From positions 530,565 to 594,564 of the forward strand of contig NZ_JBGGWA010000004.1 in assembly GCF_041321145.1 (NCBI RefSeq): 64,000 bases of DNA, read 5' to 3'. The notes beneath the pieces were generated by a model. It made no database searches, was not told the origin of the DNA, and was given only the letters and a program-made list of their open reading frames with translations. Position numbers and translations under genes: made by a program. The DNA is from Paraburkholderia sp041321145 (GTDB taxonomy: Bacteria; Pseudomonadota; Gammaproteobacteria; Burkholderiales; Burkholderiaceae). Shown piece after piece: positions 1 through 8,431 of this stretch (the stretch's first letter is position 1; each line of letters opens with the position of its first letter).

Positions 1-491
1 ACATTCGCGATCAGCCGCCGCACCTGTTCGATCGCCGGACTACGGCCGATGATGCGCGGCGCCACCGTGTTCTGCCCGGCCAGTTCACGGCGCAGCGCGG
101 AGTTCTCCAGCACCAGCGTGCGGCGCTCCAGCGCACGCCGCACGGTTTCGATCAAACGTTCGGAGGCAAACGGCTTTTCGATGAAGTCATAGGCGCCGTC
201 ACGCATCGCTTGCACGGCCATCGAAATATCGCCGTGTCCGGTGACCAGGATCACCGGCACGTCGGGCGCGCGCTCATGGCACTGCGCGAGCAGTTCGAGG
301 CCGCTCGCGCCCGGCAAGCGGATATCGCTGACGATTACGCCGGAGAAGTCCGCGCTGATCATCCTGGCCGCGGACTCCGCCGACGCATGGCCGACCACGT
401 CGAAGCCCGCCAGTTGCAAACTCTGCACGCTGGCGCGCCGCACCAGTTCGTCGTCTTCGATATACAGCACTTGCAAGCCGTGGTTCAGCAT
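1..491 (-). CDS. dctD: C4-dicarboxylate response regulator DctD, N-terminal part (runs off the window)
   Basis: NtrC-family sigma-54 activator cut by the window edge; 163 residues are visible. The first 120 or so form a receiver domain with the acidic pair in YIEDDE, the phospho-acceptor aspartate in VSDIRLPG and the conserved lysine in EKPF. A linker follows, then the start of the AAA+ domain at IIGRSPAIEQ. The ATG at 491 is the only in-frame start after the dctB stop and lies 16 bases beyond it, so the two genes are cotranscribed. By family knowledge it is phosphorylated by DctB and switches on the sigma-54 promoter of dctA, and such a promoter is visible at 4024-4038. The ATPase core and DNA-binding helix lie outside the window. 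Confidence 0.93.
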   Translation of the reverse strand, partial: MLNHGLQVLYIEDDELVRRASVQSLQLAGFDVVGHASAESAARMISADFSGVIVSDIRLPGASGLELLAQCHERAPDVPVILVTGHGDISMAVQAMRDGAYDFIEKPFASERLIETVRRALERRTLVLENSALRRELAGQNTVAPRIIGRSPAIEQVRRLIAN

Positions 492-507
492 GTCGTTCTC
501 ATCTGAT

Positions 508-2508
508 TCAGGAACCCGTGGTGAGCGGGTCCGATGTGTGACTCGTCTGCACGCGCGCGCGGCGCAGCGTCAACACGAATAATGCACCGCCGTCCGGTGC
601 GTTGCGCGCCACCAGCGTGCCGCCGCAATCGCGCGCGATCGACGACGAAATCGCAAGGCCCAGCCCTAGCCCGTGACCCATTTCCTTCGTCGTGAAGAAC
701 GGTTCGAAGAGGCGCGGCAGCACGTCATCTGCGATGCCGGGGCCGTTGTCGCTCACGGCCAACGACAAGCTCGACTCAGCAACTTCGACCTCGATCGAAA
801 TGCGCGGCGAGTTCGTGCCCGCCGTTGCATCGAGCGCGTTGCCGAGCAGATTGATCAGCACCTGTTCGAGTCGAAGATCGTCGCAATGGACAATCAGTTC
901 GGGATGATCGTCGGCGAGATGCAGAGGCGTGCGCACGCCCGTCACAGCATCGAGCAAAGCGAACTCGACTTCGACGCCCTGCAGGCGCTTTTGCAGCAGC
1001 GCAACCACATTGCGCAACGCCCGCATGATCGGCGCGCGCGCACTGCGAGGCCGCGCCCGTCCGACGAATAGTTTCAGCTGATTGGTGATCTTGCCCATGC
1101 GCTCGGTGAGCGCCGCGATCGCTTCGAGATTTTCGCGCGCCGAGGCTTGATCGCCACGTTCGAGCAACACGCGCGTGTTGTCCGAGAAGCCCCGAAGCGC
1201 CGCGAGTGGCTGATTCAATTCATGCGTGATGCCGGCCGCCATCTGACCGAGCGCGGCGAGCTTGCTGGCCTGAATCAGTTCATCGTGCGCGGCGCGCAGT
1301 TCCTGTTCGGCCCGCGTGCGCTCGGCCACTTCCTTCTGCAACTGTTCGTTCGCCTGCGACAGATCCGCGGTGCGCTCGGCCACTCGCTGGTTCAGTTCCG
1401 CGTAGGCTTTTTGCAGCAGCGCCCGGCTGCGCATCACCTCGCGCACCCGAGCGCGGCGCATTCTCCAGTAGAACGCCAGCAACACGAGCGATACATAGCC
1501 GAAACCGGTGACGATGGTCGCGTTGCGTGCGTCGGCATCGACCGGATCGACCGGCGACATCGTGATCAGATGCCAATCCGGCTCGCCCGTGCCGCGCCGC
1601 GACGCGAGATAGCGCGGCGCATAGCGGCCACCGCCGATGCGCACGATCTGCGCACCGCCTTCCAGCGTGCGTTGGATCGTTACCGGCAGCGGCGCAATCG
1701 GCTGCTGTGCGTATTGGCGAGCCTGGTAGATCGAATCCGCGACCTGGCCTGACAGCGGCCGGATCGTGTGATATTTCCACGCCGGTATCGACGAGAGAAA
1801 GATCACGCCGTGATCGTCGGTGACCACCAGCGGCTCGAACGCATCCGCGCCCTGAAACCATTCCAGATCGAGTTTGACCACCGCCACGCCGACGATCTTG
1901 CCGTCCCGTCGCACCGGTTGCGAAATGTAGTAGCCCGGCGCCTGCGAGATCGTGCCGATGCCGAAGAAGCGGCCCACGCCGCCCTTCACCGCATCGAGAA
2001 AATACGGCCGGAAATGATAGTCGGCGCCGATGAAGCTGCCCGGCCCGCGCCAGTTGCTCGCGGCGACGCAATAACCGTCGACAGGAATGATGTAAGTGAC
2101 CGTCGCCCGCGCGTGGCGGTTGAGGTCCTCCAGATAGCGATTGGCTCGCTCGACGTTAGCTGGACTGGGATCGACCAGCACGTCTTGCACGATAGGATGT
2201 TCTGCGAGCAGATAAGGCAGCGACTCGTAGCGTTCGAGCGTGCTTTTCAGCGCGCGGGTCGTACGATCGACCCGCACGGCGGCGTTGCGCCGCAAATTGT
2301 CGATCCCGCTCTGCCACGCAACGCTGTAGGTGAGCCAGCACGCCGCCACGAGCCCGACGACGAGCGCGAAGAGGATCAACAGGCGGCGCGTCACGTTGGC
2401 AATTCCCGATCGGTGAGGATCGGATATTGTGGCATAAGGCGACGCGCCGTCGGCGCGAGCTTCGTCGGCCGACGGCGCGGGCTCCCGGCGCGCGGCCGCC
2501 GCTTTCAT
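508..2508 (-). CDS. dctB: C4-dicarboxylate sensor histidine kinase DctB
   Basis: 666-residue membrane sensor kinase. A first transmembrane helix lies near residues 42-64, followed by a periplasmic PDC-type ligand domain (about 65-328) and a second helix near 331-350. A cytoplasmic coiled coil rich in AERT and EQEL follows at about 360-415. The phosphoacceptor is His429 in GITHELNQPL. The ATP-binding domain has an N box around N557, DNGPG at 587-591 and a GHGLGLGL G2 box at 611-618. This is the DctB layout for sensing succinate, fumarate or malate. It sits between dctA (44 bases upstream) and dctD (16 bases downstream) on the same strand. The first 40 residues are a loose, Ala/Arg-rich cytoplasmic tail, so a later start is possible. 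Confidence 0.94.
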   Translation of the reverse strand: MKAAAARREPAPSADEARADGASPYATISDPHRSGIANVTRRLLILFALVVGLVAACWLTYSVAWQSGIDNLRRNAAVRVDRTTRALKSTLERYESLPYLLAEHPIVQDVLVDPSPANVERANRYLEDLNRHARATVTYIIPVDGYCVAASNWRGPGSFIGADYHFRPYFLDAVKGGVGRFFGIGTISQAPGYYISQPVRRDGKIVGVAVVKLDLEWFQGADAFEPLVVTDDHGVIFLSSIPAWKYHTIRPLSGQVADSIYQARQYAQQPIAPLPVTIQRTLEGGAQIVRIGGGRYAPRYLASRRGTGEPDWHLITMSPVDPVDADARNATIVTGFGYVSLVLLAFYWRMRRARVREVMRSRALLQKAYAELNQRVAERTADLSQANEQLQKEVAERTRAEQELRAAHDELIQASKLAALGQMAAGITHELNQPLAALRGFSDNTRVLLERGDQASARENLEAIAALTERMGKITNQLKLFVGRARPRSARAPIMRALRNVVALLQKRLQGVEVEFALLDAVTGVRTPLHLADDHPELIVHCDDLRLEQVLINLLGNALDATAGTNSPRISIEVEVAESSLSLAVSDNGPGIADDVLPRLFEPFFTTKEMGHGLGLGLAISSSIARDCGGTLVARNAPDGGALFVLTLRRARVQTSHTSDPLTTGS

Positions 2509-2552
2509 ACGGGGGCGGCCGCGGCCGTGATAGGGATCGTGGCAGGCCCGGC

Positions 2553-3833
2553 TTAAACGCTGGCCGGTTCTTTGAGCGCCACTTCACCTCGCAACGCGGC
2601 GTTCAGCTTGTTGCGGTCCAGTTCCTTTTCCCACGCCGACACCACCACGGTCGCCACGCCGTTGCCGACAATGTTGGTCAGCGCACGGCATTCGCTCATG
2701 AAACGGTCGATGCCGAGAATCAGCACCATGCCCGACAGCGGAATGGTCGGCACCACGGCCAGCGTCGCGGCCAGCGTGATGAAGCCCGCGCCGGTCACAC
2801 CGCTCGCGCCCTTCGAGGTCAGCATCGTCACCGCCAGCAGCGTCAACTGTTGCGTCCACGTGAGGTCGATGTTGGTCGCCTGAGCGATGAACAGCACGGC
2901 CATCGTCATGTAGATGTTGGTGCCGTCGAGATTGAACGAATAACCGGTCGGCACCACGAGGCCCACCACCGAACGCGAGCAGCCGAGCTTTTCGAGCTTC
3001 AGCATCAGTTGCGGCAGCGCGGCTTCCGACGAGCTCGTACCCAGCACGATCAGCATCTCTTCCTTGATGTACGCGACAAAGCGCAGGATGTTGAAACCCA
3101 CCGCACGCGCGATGATGCCGAGTACGACCACCACGAACACGATCGAGGTGAGATAGAACGTGCCGATCAGCTTGAGCATCGGCAGCAGCGAGCCGATACC
3201 GTACTTGCCGATCGTGAACGCCATCGCGCCGAACGCGCCGATCGGCGCCAGCTTGGTGATGATGCGCACGATGCCGAACAGCACATGCGAGAGGCCGTCG
3301 ATGAAGTTCGTCACGACCTTGCCCTTCTCACCGGCCGTGGCCAGCACCGCACCGAACAGCAGCGCGATCAACAGAATCTGCAGGATTTCGCCCTGTGCGA
3401 ACGCGGACACGAGCGTGTCCGGAATGATGTGCATCAGGAAGTCGACCGTGCTCTGGCCGTGTGCCTTCGCGGCGTACGACGCGACAGCCTTGCCGTCGAG
3501 CGTAGCCGGATCGATGTTGAAGCCGACGCCCGGCTTCAGCACGTGCGTCGCGATCAGGCCAAGCACCAGTGCGAATGTCGAGACGATTTCGAAGTACAGC
3601 AGCGCCTTGCCGCCGACGCGCCCGACCTTCTTCATATCCTCCATCCCGGCGATACCCGTCACCACGGTACAGAAGATGATCGGCCCGATCACCATCTTGA
3701 TCAGCTTGATGAAGCCGTCGCCGAGCGGCTTCATGTCGACGGCGAAGTCCGGGGAGTAATGACCGAGCGCGATGCCGATGATGATCGCCACGATCACCTG
3801 GACGTACAGCACTTTGTGGATAGGTTTCTTCAC
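2553..3833 (-). CDS. dctA: C4-dicarboxylate/proton symporter DctA
   Basis: About 426 residues, the normal DctA length (DAACS family). Family stretches are easy to read: MKPLGDGFIKLIKM, IFCTVVTGIAGME, LAPIGAFGAMAFTIGKYG, the serine-rich re-entrant loop LGTSSSEAALP, and PTGYSFNLDGT followed by TSKGASGVTG and GIDRFMSECRALTN near the C terminus. It imports succinate, fumarate, malate and aspartate across the inner membrane. I chose the GTG at 3833 (protein begins VKKPIHKVLY) because an AGGA ribosome site lies just upstream and homologues begin here; an open frame extends to 3884 but adds residues not typical of the family. It is first in a dctA-dctB-dctD run with a sigma-54 promoter about 190 bases upstream. 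Confidence 0.95.
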   Translation of the reverse strand: MKKPIHKVLYVQVIVAIIIGIALGHYSPDFAVDMKPLGDGFIKLIKMVIGPIIFCTVVTGIAGMEDMKKVGRVGGKALLYFEIVSTFALVLGLIATHVLKPGVGFNIDPATLDGKAVASYAAKAHGQSTVDFLMHIIPDTLVSAFAQGEILQILLIALLFGAVLATAGEKGKVVTNFIDGLSHVLFGIVRIITKLAPIGAFGAMAFTIGKYGIGSLLPMLKLIGTFYLTSIVFVVVVLGIIARAVGFNILRFVAYIKEEMLIVLGTSSSEAALPQLMLKLEKLGCSRSVVGLVVPTGYSFNLDGTNIYMTMAVLFIAQATNIDLTWTQQLTLLAVTMLTSKGASGVTGAGFITLAATLAVVPTIPLSGMVLILGIDRFMSECRALTNIVGNGVATVVVSAWEKELDRNKLNAALRGEVALKEPASV

Positions 3834-4023
3834 GATGTTTCCTGCGATATGGGTGAGCTCAAGGCCTGTCACGCTGCGCATCATGCGAACGAATAATCGT
3901 CACGCCTGTGCACGGCATTAGGCCGCGACAAGACGACGAATTCAGAAATACCGGGAAGGGAAATCAGACATCGTTGTCTCCTTGCTTTAGTTGTCGGACC
4001 GTTGCGGCCGCGCTCTCTATTTC

Positions 4024-4038
4024 GCAAGGTCGATGCCA
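4024..4038 (-). promoter_or_regulatory. Sigma-54 (-24/-12) promoter of dctA
   Basis: Read on the minus strand the site is TGGCAT-CGACC-TTGC. The GG of the -24 element and the GC of the -12 element are exactly ten bases apart, as sigma-54 requires, and only the last base of TGGCAC differs from consensus. The predicted start is near 4012. This fits the dctB/dctD pair downstream, since DctD is a sigma-54 activator. Confidence 0.8.
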
Positions 4039-4101
4039 GCTTGATGCCGGGAATAGTGCTTTGATTTTTATAGATTTTTTTCGCGCGCCACGGCACTCGC
4101 C

Positions 4102-4125
4102 GTCCGGGATTCCGGAAATCCGGAC
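4102..4125. promoter_or_regulatory. 24-base near-palindrome, candidate DctD upstream activator site
   Basis: Outer arms GTCCGG and CCGGAC frame an inner TTCCGGAA core; 20 of 24 positions are self-complementary. It lies 64-87 bases upstream of the -24 element, a usual distance for an enhancer-type activator site. No T run follows on either strand, which argues against a terminator. Assignment to DctD is inference from position. Confidence 0.45.
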
Positions 4126-4164
4126 GAGGGGTGTCGGGGAATCCAGAATCCGTCGGCGCCGTGA

Positions 4165-4189
4165 CCTCGGGAAAACCCCGAGGGTTTTT
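4165..4189 (+). terminator. Hairpin with T run, possible terminator
   Basis: CCTCGGG and CCCGAGG arms around a short A/C loop, followed by five T on the plus strand. No plus-strand gene ends here. On the minus strand, downstream of the ABC ATPase gene, the same stem lacks a T run, so it could still stall or protect the 3' end of that transcript. Confidence 0.35.
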
Positions 4190-4236
4190 CAAGAACGCTT
4201 TCGCTCAAGAAAAGCGCCGTCTGAGCGCGTCTATGC

Positions 4237-5307
4237 TTATGCGCCGCCTTCTTCGAGCACCAGCAGGTTCTCGTGCGAGAAACCGAGCGACACAGGTTGG
4301 CCTCTCTCGGGCAAGCCGCGATTCGGGTCATTGAATACATCGAGCGAAATCACCGCGTCTTTTACGCGTGCTCGGATGCGCACCACCGCGCCGAGGAAGT
4401 TCACTTCTTCGACAGTGGCGTTCAGCGTATTGCGGCCGGGCGCAGCGGGCTCCAGCACGATGGCTTCAGGCCGCAGCGCGAGCATGCGCTTCTTGCCCGC
4501 GTCATCCGGCGGCAGTTCTTGCGTGGTGGTCAGCTCCTGGCCGTCGACGGCCATCTTGCCGGTCGCCGGATCGATCACGTGGCCGGCCAGAATATTCAGT
4601 GTGCCGACAAACGACGCGACAAAGCGCGTGCGCGGATAGTTGTAGATCTCCGAAGGCGAGCCGATCTGTTCGACGCGCCCCTCGTTCATGACGACGATGC
4701 GGTCGGAAATAGACAACGCCTCTTCCTGATCGTGCGTCACGAAAATCGACGTGATGCCCAGCTCACGCTGCAACGCGCGAATATCTTGTCGCAACGAGAT
4801 GCGAATCTTCGCATCGAGCGCGGAGAGCGGCTCGTCGAGCAACAGCACCTGCGGCTTGCCGGCGAGCGCACGCGCCAACGCGACCCGCTGCTGCTGACCA
4901 CCTGACAATTGCCAGGGATAACGCTCGCCGAGATGCGGCAGCTTGATGAGTTGCAGCATCTCCTCGACGCGCTTGCTGATCTCCGCTTGAGGACGGTGCG
5001 TGATCTTCAATCCGAAGCCGATGTTGTCGGCCACGGTCATATTCGGAAACAGCGCATACGACTGAAACACCATGCCGACTTTGCGCTGCCGCGTACGCAG
5101 ATGCGTCACGTCTTTGTTATCCAGCCGGATGATGCCGCGCGTCGGCGTTTCGAAGCCGGCGATCATCCGCAACACCGTGGTCTTGCCGCAGCCGGACGGC
5201 CCAAGAAACGTGATGAATTCGCCGCGTTCGATCTGCATGTCGAAGTGATGCAGCGCCGTATTTGCCCCGAAGGACTTATGCAGATTTTCGATCTCAAGGA
5301 ATGCCAT
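4237..5307 (-). CDS. ABC importer ATPase (PotA/FbpC/AfuC type)
   Basis: 356 residues. Walker A is GPSGCGKTT at 36-44, the Q loop lies in VFQSYALFP (80-88), the signature LSGGQ is at 134-138, Walker B LLLDEP at 155-160 and the switch histidine in VTHDQEEA. The C-terminal 120 residues form the TOBE-type regulatory domain found in polyamine, iron and sugar-phosphate importers. It is the last gene of the minus-strand run and begins 20 bases after the permease stop. The energised substrate is not known; the locus partners (phosphodiesterase and GlpR-like repressor) suggest a phosphorylated organic compound rather than iron or spermidine. The family is certain, the substrate is inference. Confidence 0.9.
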   Translation of the reverse strand: MAFLEIENLHKSFGANTALHHFDMQIERGEFITFLGPSGCGKTTVLRMIAGFETPTRGIIRLDNKDVTHLRTRQRKVGMVFQSYALFPNMTVADNIGFGLKITHRPQAEISKRVEEMLQLIKLPHLGERYPWQLSGGQQQRVALARALAGKPQVLLLDEPLSALDAKIRISLRQDIRALQRELGITSIFVTHDQEEALSISDRIVVMNEGRVEQIGSPSEIYNYPRTRFVASFVGTLNILAGHVIDPATGKMAVDGQELTTTQELPPDDAGKKRMLALRPEAIVLEPAAPGRNTLNATVEEVNFLGAVVRIRARVKDAVISLDVFNDPNRGLPERGQPVSLGFSHENLLVLEEGGA

Positions 5308-5326
5308 GATTCGCTGCCTTAGTCCG

Positions 5327-6118
5327 TCAAATTTTCTGGCCGCTAAGCGCGCGGGCCGAGCCGAATACCTGAATCAAACCCATCGACGCCCACGTGATCA
5401 CGAACGCGATGATCGCGAGCGCCGACGGCTCATACGCGCGGTTCGCCCCGATCAATTGCAGGTACGGTCCAAACGCGGGCCTATCGAGCAGACTTGCCAG
5501 CGTGAACTCGCCGATCACCACGGCAAAGGTGAGAAACGCGCCGGACAGAATGCCCGAGCGGATGTTCGGGAAGATCACCTTGAAGAGAATCGTCGGCCAG
5601 TTGGCGCCGAGACACTCGGCGGCTTCGGTCAGCGAGCGCACGTCGACCGCGCGCAAACCGGCATCGACCGCGCGATACATGTAAGGCAGCGAGAGCGTCA
5701 CGTAGCCGAACACCAGCAGCACGTCGGTGGCGCGTTCGTTACCGGTGAGCGGCAGAATCGAACTGCTGTTATAGATGCGCAGATAGCCGAACACGATCAC
5801 GATCGCCGGCACCACCAGCGGCAACAGTGTGATGAATTCGACCACGGGCCGCAGCCGCGGCAGCCGCAATTGCACCCAATACGCGGTCGGCACCACCAGC
5901 AACACGCCGACGATAATCGTCAGCACCGCCATCAGAATCGAATAGCCGAACGAAGCCTGAAAACGTGGATCGGCCAGCACGACGCTATAGGCTTCGAAGC
6001 TATAGACGCCGCGTTTCATGCGCAGGCTGAATTCGAATGTCGCGATCAACGGAATCAGGAAGTACAGCGAACCGACGATCATCGCGGTCCACGCACCCAC
6101 ACGCGATTGGCTTTTCAT
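5327..6118 (-). CDS. ABC importer inner-membrane permease, second subunit
   Basis: 263 residues, about six hydrophobic segments, with a PotC/FbpB-like layout. The first helix is near residues 12-32. The cytoplasmic coupling loop that contacts the ATPase reads LTEAAECLGANWPTILFKVI, matching the EAA motif with its conserved G. Its ATG overlaps the stop of the upstream permease by four bases (ATGA), so the two subunits are translationally coupled. It pairs with that permease to form the channel. Confidence 0.88.
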   Translation of the reverse strand: MKSQSRVGAWTAMIVGSLYFLIPLIATFEFSLRMKRGVYSFEAYSVVLADPRFQASFGYSILMAVLTIIVGVLLVVPTAYWVQLRLPRLRPVVEFITLLPLVVPAIVIVFGYLRIYNSSSILPLTGNERATDVLLVFGYVTLSLPYMYRAVDAGLRAVDVRSLTEAAECLGANWPTILFKVIFPNIRSGILSGAFLTFAVVIGEFTLASLLDRPAFGPYLQLIGANRAYEPSALAIIAFVITWASMGLIQVFGSARALSGQKI

Positions 6119-7053
6119 CGACGCCCCCTTTCAGCGCGTGAACGCAGCCAGATGTAGCCGCCATTCGACAACCCCGTCACCAGCACCATGCCGAGCGCGA
6201 GTGCGTAGCCGAGGTTCTGGTTGTGCATCACGTCGCCGCGAATCTGCGCATACAGCAGGATCGTGACGATGTTCAGCGAGCTGCCGGTCAGCGCGTAAGC
6301 CGTAGCCACCGCGCCGAACGAATTGGCGAACAGCAGCAGCGTCGCGCCGAGCACGCTCGGCCACAGCACCGGCAACGCTACGTGGCGCCAGTATTGAAAA
6401 GCCGTGCCGCCGAGGCAGTCGCAGGCTTCGCGCCATTCGCGCTTCAGGCCGTCGAGCGCGGGCGTGACGATCAGCACCATCAACGGAATCTGGAAGTACA
6501 GGTAGGTCAGCGTCAGCCCCGAGAAGCTCAGAACGCTGAAGCCGGTCGAGTACAGATTGAAGCCAAGGTATTTCTTCAGCAGCACGGTCACGAGACCCAC
6601 GCGCCCAAGCGTACAGATGAAAGCGAATGCAAGCGGCACGCCGGCAAAGTTCGAGGCGACGCCGGAAAACGTCATCAGGGTCGGACGAATCCAGCCCGGC
6701 AGTTTGCCTTGCACCGCGGCCCACGCGAGCAGCGAGCCGATCAACGCGCCGCCGAGTGAGGACGCAGCGCTCACCTTGAAGCTGATCCAGTAGGCGTCGA
6801 TCACCGTGGGCTGGAGCAGGTCACGGAAATTGGCGAGCGTGAAGTGGCCTTGCGAATCCTGGAATGCGCCGACCATCAGAAAGCCGGTCGGCAGAATCAG
6901 GAACAACAGCGCGAAGGTGAAAAACGGCACCACGCCGATCCAGGCGAGAAACTGCGACGCGCGGCCCGGACCGTCGACGCGAGGCGTTGGCGTGGGCACA
7001 GGCGGAACCAGCAATTCCGGCTGCACCGACCCTGCATCCGATGAAGCGCTCAT
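6115..7053 (-). CDS. ABC importer inner-membrane permease, first subunit
   Basis: 312 residues. A Pro-rich cytoplasmic N terminus is followed by a first helix near residues 35-62 and about five more. The coupling EAA loop is REACDCLGGTAFQYWRHVAL, with the conserved glycine. Family resemblance is to the first permease of polyamine, iron and 2-aminoethylphosphonate-type importers. It follows the binding-protein gene after 159 bases and ends overlapping the next permease by four bases. Confidence 0.88.
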   Translation of the reverse strand: MSASSDAGSVQPELLVPPVPTPTPRVDGPGRASQFLAWIGVVPFFTFALLFLILPTGFLMVGAFQDSQGHFTLANFRDLLQPTVIDAYWISFKVSAASSLGGALIGSLLAWAAVQGKLPGWIRPTLMTFSGVASNFAGVPLAFAFICTLGRVGLVTVLLKKYLGFNLYSTGFSVLSFSGLTLTYLYFQIPLMVLIVTPALDGLKREWREACDCLGGTAFQYWRHVALPVLWPSVLGATLLLFANSFGAVATAYALTGSSLNIVTILLYAQIRGDVMHNQNLGYALALGMVLVTGLSNGGYIWLRSRAERGRR

Positions 7054-7212
7054 AGCTCACCCTTGGGGCTTTCTGGCTAACGGCTGGCGCGCCGCTCGTG
7101 TCGAGCGGCGGGCGGCCCATAAAAACCGCACGTTGCGGTTAGAAGTCGCGGCGCATGCAGCGTGCGGTTGATCGCTGTTCCACTGCCGCCGCAACCGCTT
7201 GCGCCGCCAGGA

Positions 7213-8325
7213 TTACTTGACGTTCGCGCCGACCGCTTCGTCCCAGTGCTTCGTGATGGTGTCCTTGTAGGCGTCCTGTTGGGACAGCGTCGGGAACACC
7301 ACGTTCTTGTACGCCGACGGCGGCGGCAGCTTGTCGAGCAACGCTTGCGGGACCTTCTTCGCAGCGACCATTTCGTTGTAGCGCATCGGGTGGCAATAGC
7401 CGGTCAGCCAGCCGATCTGGCCTTCGTCCGAGTACAGATACTCCATCCACAGCTTGGCGGCATTCGGATGCGGTGCATAGGCGCTGATCGCCTGAACGTA
7501 CACACCGGCGACCACGCCCGTTTTCGGAATCACCACCTGCACCTTCGGATTGCCCTTCAGCGTGTCGCGGTCGGCCAGCGCGTTGTAGTCCCAACGCACG
7601 ACGATCGGCGTGGTGCCCTGCGCGAGCGATGCCGCCTTGCCGATCACCGGCACGAAGTTGCCGTTCTTGTTCAAGTCGGCGAAGAATTTGAGACCGGCTT
7701 TGTCGGCCTTGCTGACATCGCCCTTGCTTTGCGACAGACCTGCTGCGAACACGGCCTGGATCGCCTGGTTGGCCGAACGCGGGTCGCCTGCCAGCGAAAC
7801 GGCGTTCTTATAGTCCGACTTGAGCAGATCGCTCCAGTCGGACGGCGCCTTGTCGATCATGTCGGCGTTCACTTCAAACGACAGCACGCCGTAGTAATCG
7901 CCATACCAATAGCCGTCGGCGTCTTTCGAGTCTTTGGGAATCGAGTTCCATGATGCAACCTTGTACGGCTGCAGCAAACCCTCGGCCTTCGCGGACGGAC
8001 CGAACGACAAACCCACGTCGATCACGTCAGGCGCCTGCGGACCCTTGTTGCCCTTGTTCGCCTTGATGGCTTCGACTTCGTCGCCCGAACCCGCATCCGG
8101 ATTCAGTTCGTTGATCTTGATGCCGTATTTTTTCTGGAAGCCGGCCACCAGTTGGCCGTAGTTGCACCAGTCGTGCGGCAAGGCGATCACGGTGAGTTGG
8201 CCTTCCTGCTTGGCGGCGGCGACCAATGCGTCGAGCGGCGCGGCCGAAGCGCTGCTTACGCCGGCTGCGGCGACACCCGCAGCGGCCGACATCGAAAGTA
8301 TGCGAGCTAACGCGGTGCGGTTCAT
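7213..8325 (-). CDS. Periplasmic solute-binding protein of the UgpQ-linked ABC importer
   Basis: 370 residues with a clear Sec signal peptide (MNRTALARIL start, cut likely after SASAAP). The mature part is a two-lobed class II binding protein of the iron/polyamine/sugar-phosphate type: LTVIALPHDWCNY at the first strand, PDVIDVG in the hinge region and a GYCHPMRYNE loop near the C terminus. I chose the ATG at 8325 because GGGGA lies five bases upstream; an in-frame ATG at 8337 has its AGAGG too close. The gene lies 106 bases after ugpQ and precedes both permeases. Ligand unknown. No iron-coordinating tyrosine pair is obvious, which weakens a ferric assignment. Confidence 0.88.
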   Translation of the reverse strand: MNRTALARILSMSAAAGVAAAGVSSASAAPLDALVAAAKQEGQLTVIALPHDWCNYGQLVAGFQKKYGIKINELNPDAGSGDEVEAIKANKGNKGPQAPDVIDVGLSFGPSAKAEGLLQPYKVASWNSIPKDSKDADGYWYGDYYGVLSFEVNADMIDKAPSDWSDLLKSDYKNAVSLAGDPRSANQAIQAVFAAGLSQSKGDVSKADKAGLKFFADLNKNGNFVPVIGKAASLAQGTTPIVVRWDYNALADRDTLKGNPKVQVVIPKTGVVAGVYVQAISAYAPHPNAAKLWMEYLYSDEGQIGWLTGYCHPMRYNEMVAAKKVPQALLDKLPPPSAYKNVVFPTLSQQDAYKDTITKHWDEAVGANVK

Positions 8326-8431
8326 AGTCTTCCCCATCCTCTGCCGAAATTGCTACGTTTGGAAAATTTCTAGTTGCCAGCTCTATGAGCGCGCGCCTGT
8401 GCAAGCTCGCATTCGCGCGCCCGCGCCATGC

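Larger units (their letters stand above)
3834..4236. other. 403-base regulatory gap upstream of dctA
   Basis: No gene is supported here. It holds the sigma-54 promoter at 4024-4038, a 24-base near-palindrome at 4102-4125 and a hairpin at 4165-4183, each entered separately. The ABC ATPase gene ends at 4237 and transcribes in the same direction, so read-through into dctA is possible in principle. The leader between the predicted transcription start (about 4012) and dctA is some 180 bases; nothing structured stands out in it. Confidence 0.7.

Noticed and set aside
7213..8325. Ferric iron-binding protein assignment
   Set aside because: The fold is shared with iron binders, but the locus partners point to phosphorylated organic substrates and no iron-coordinating tyrosine pair is evident.
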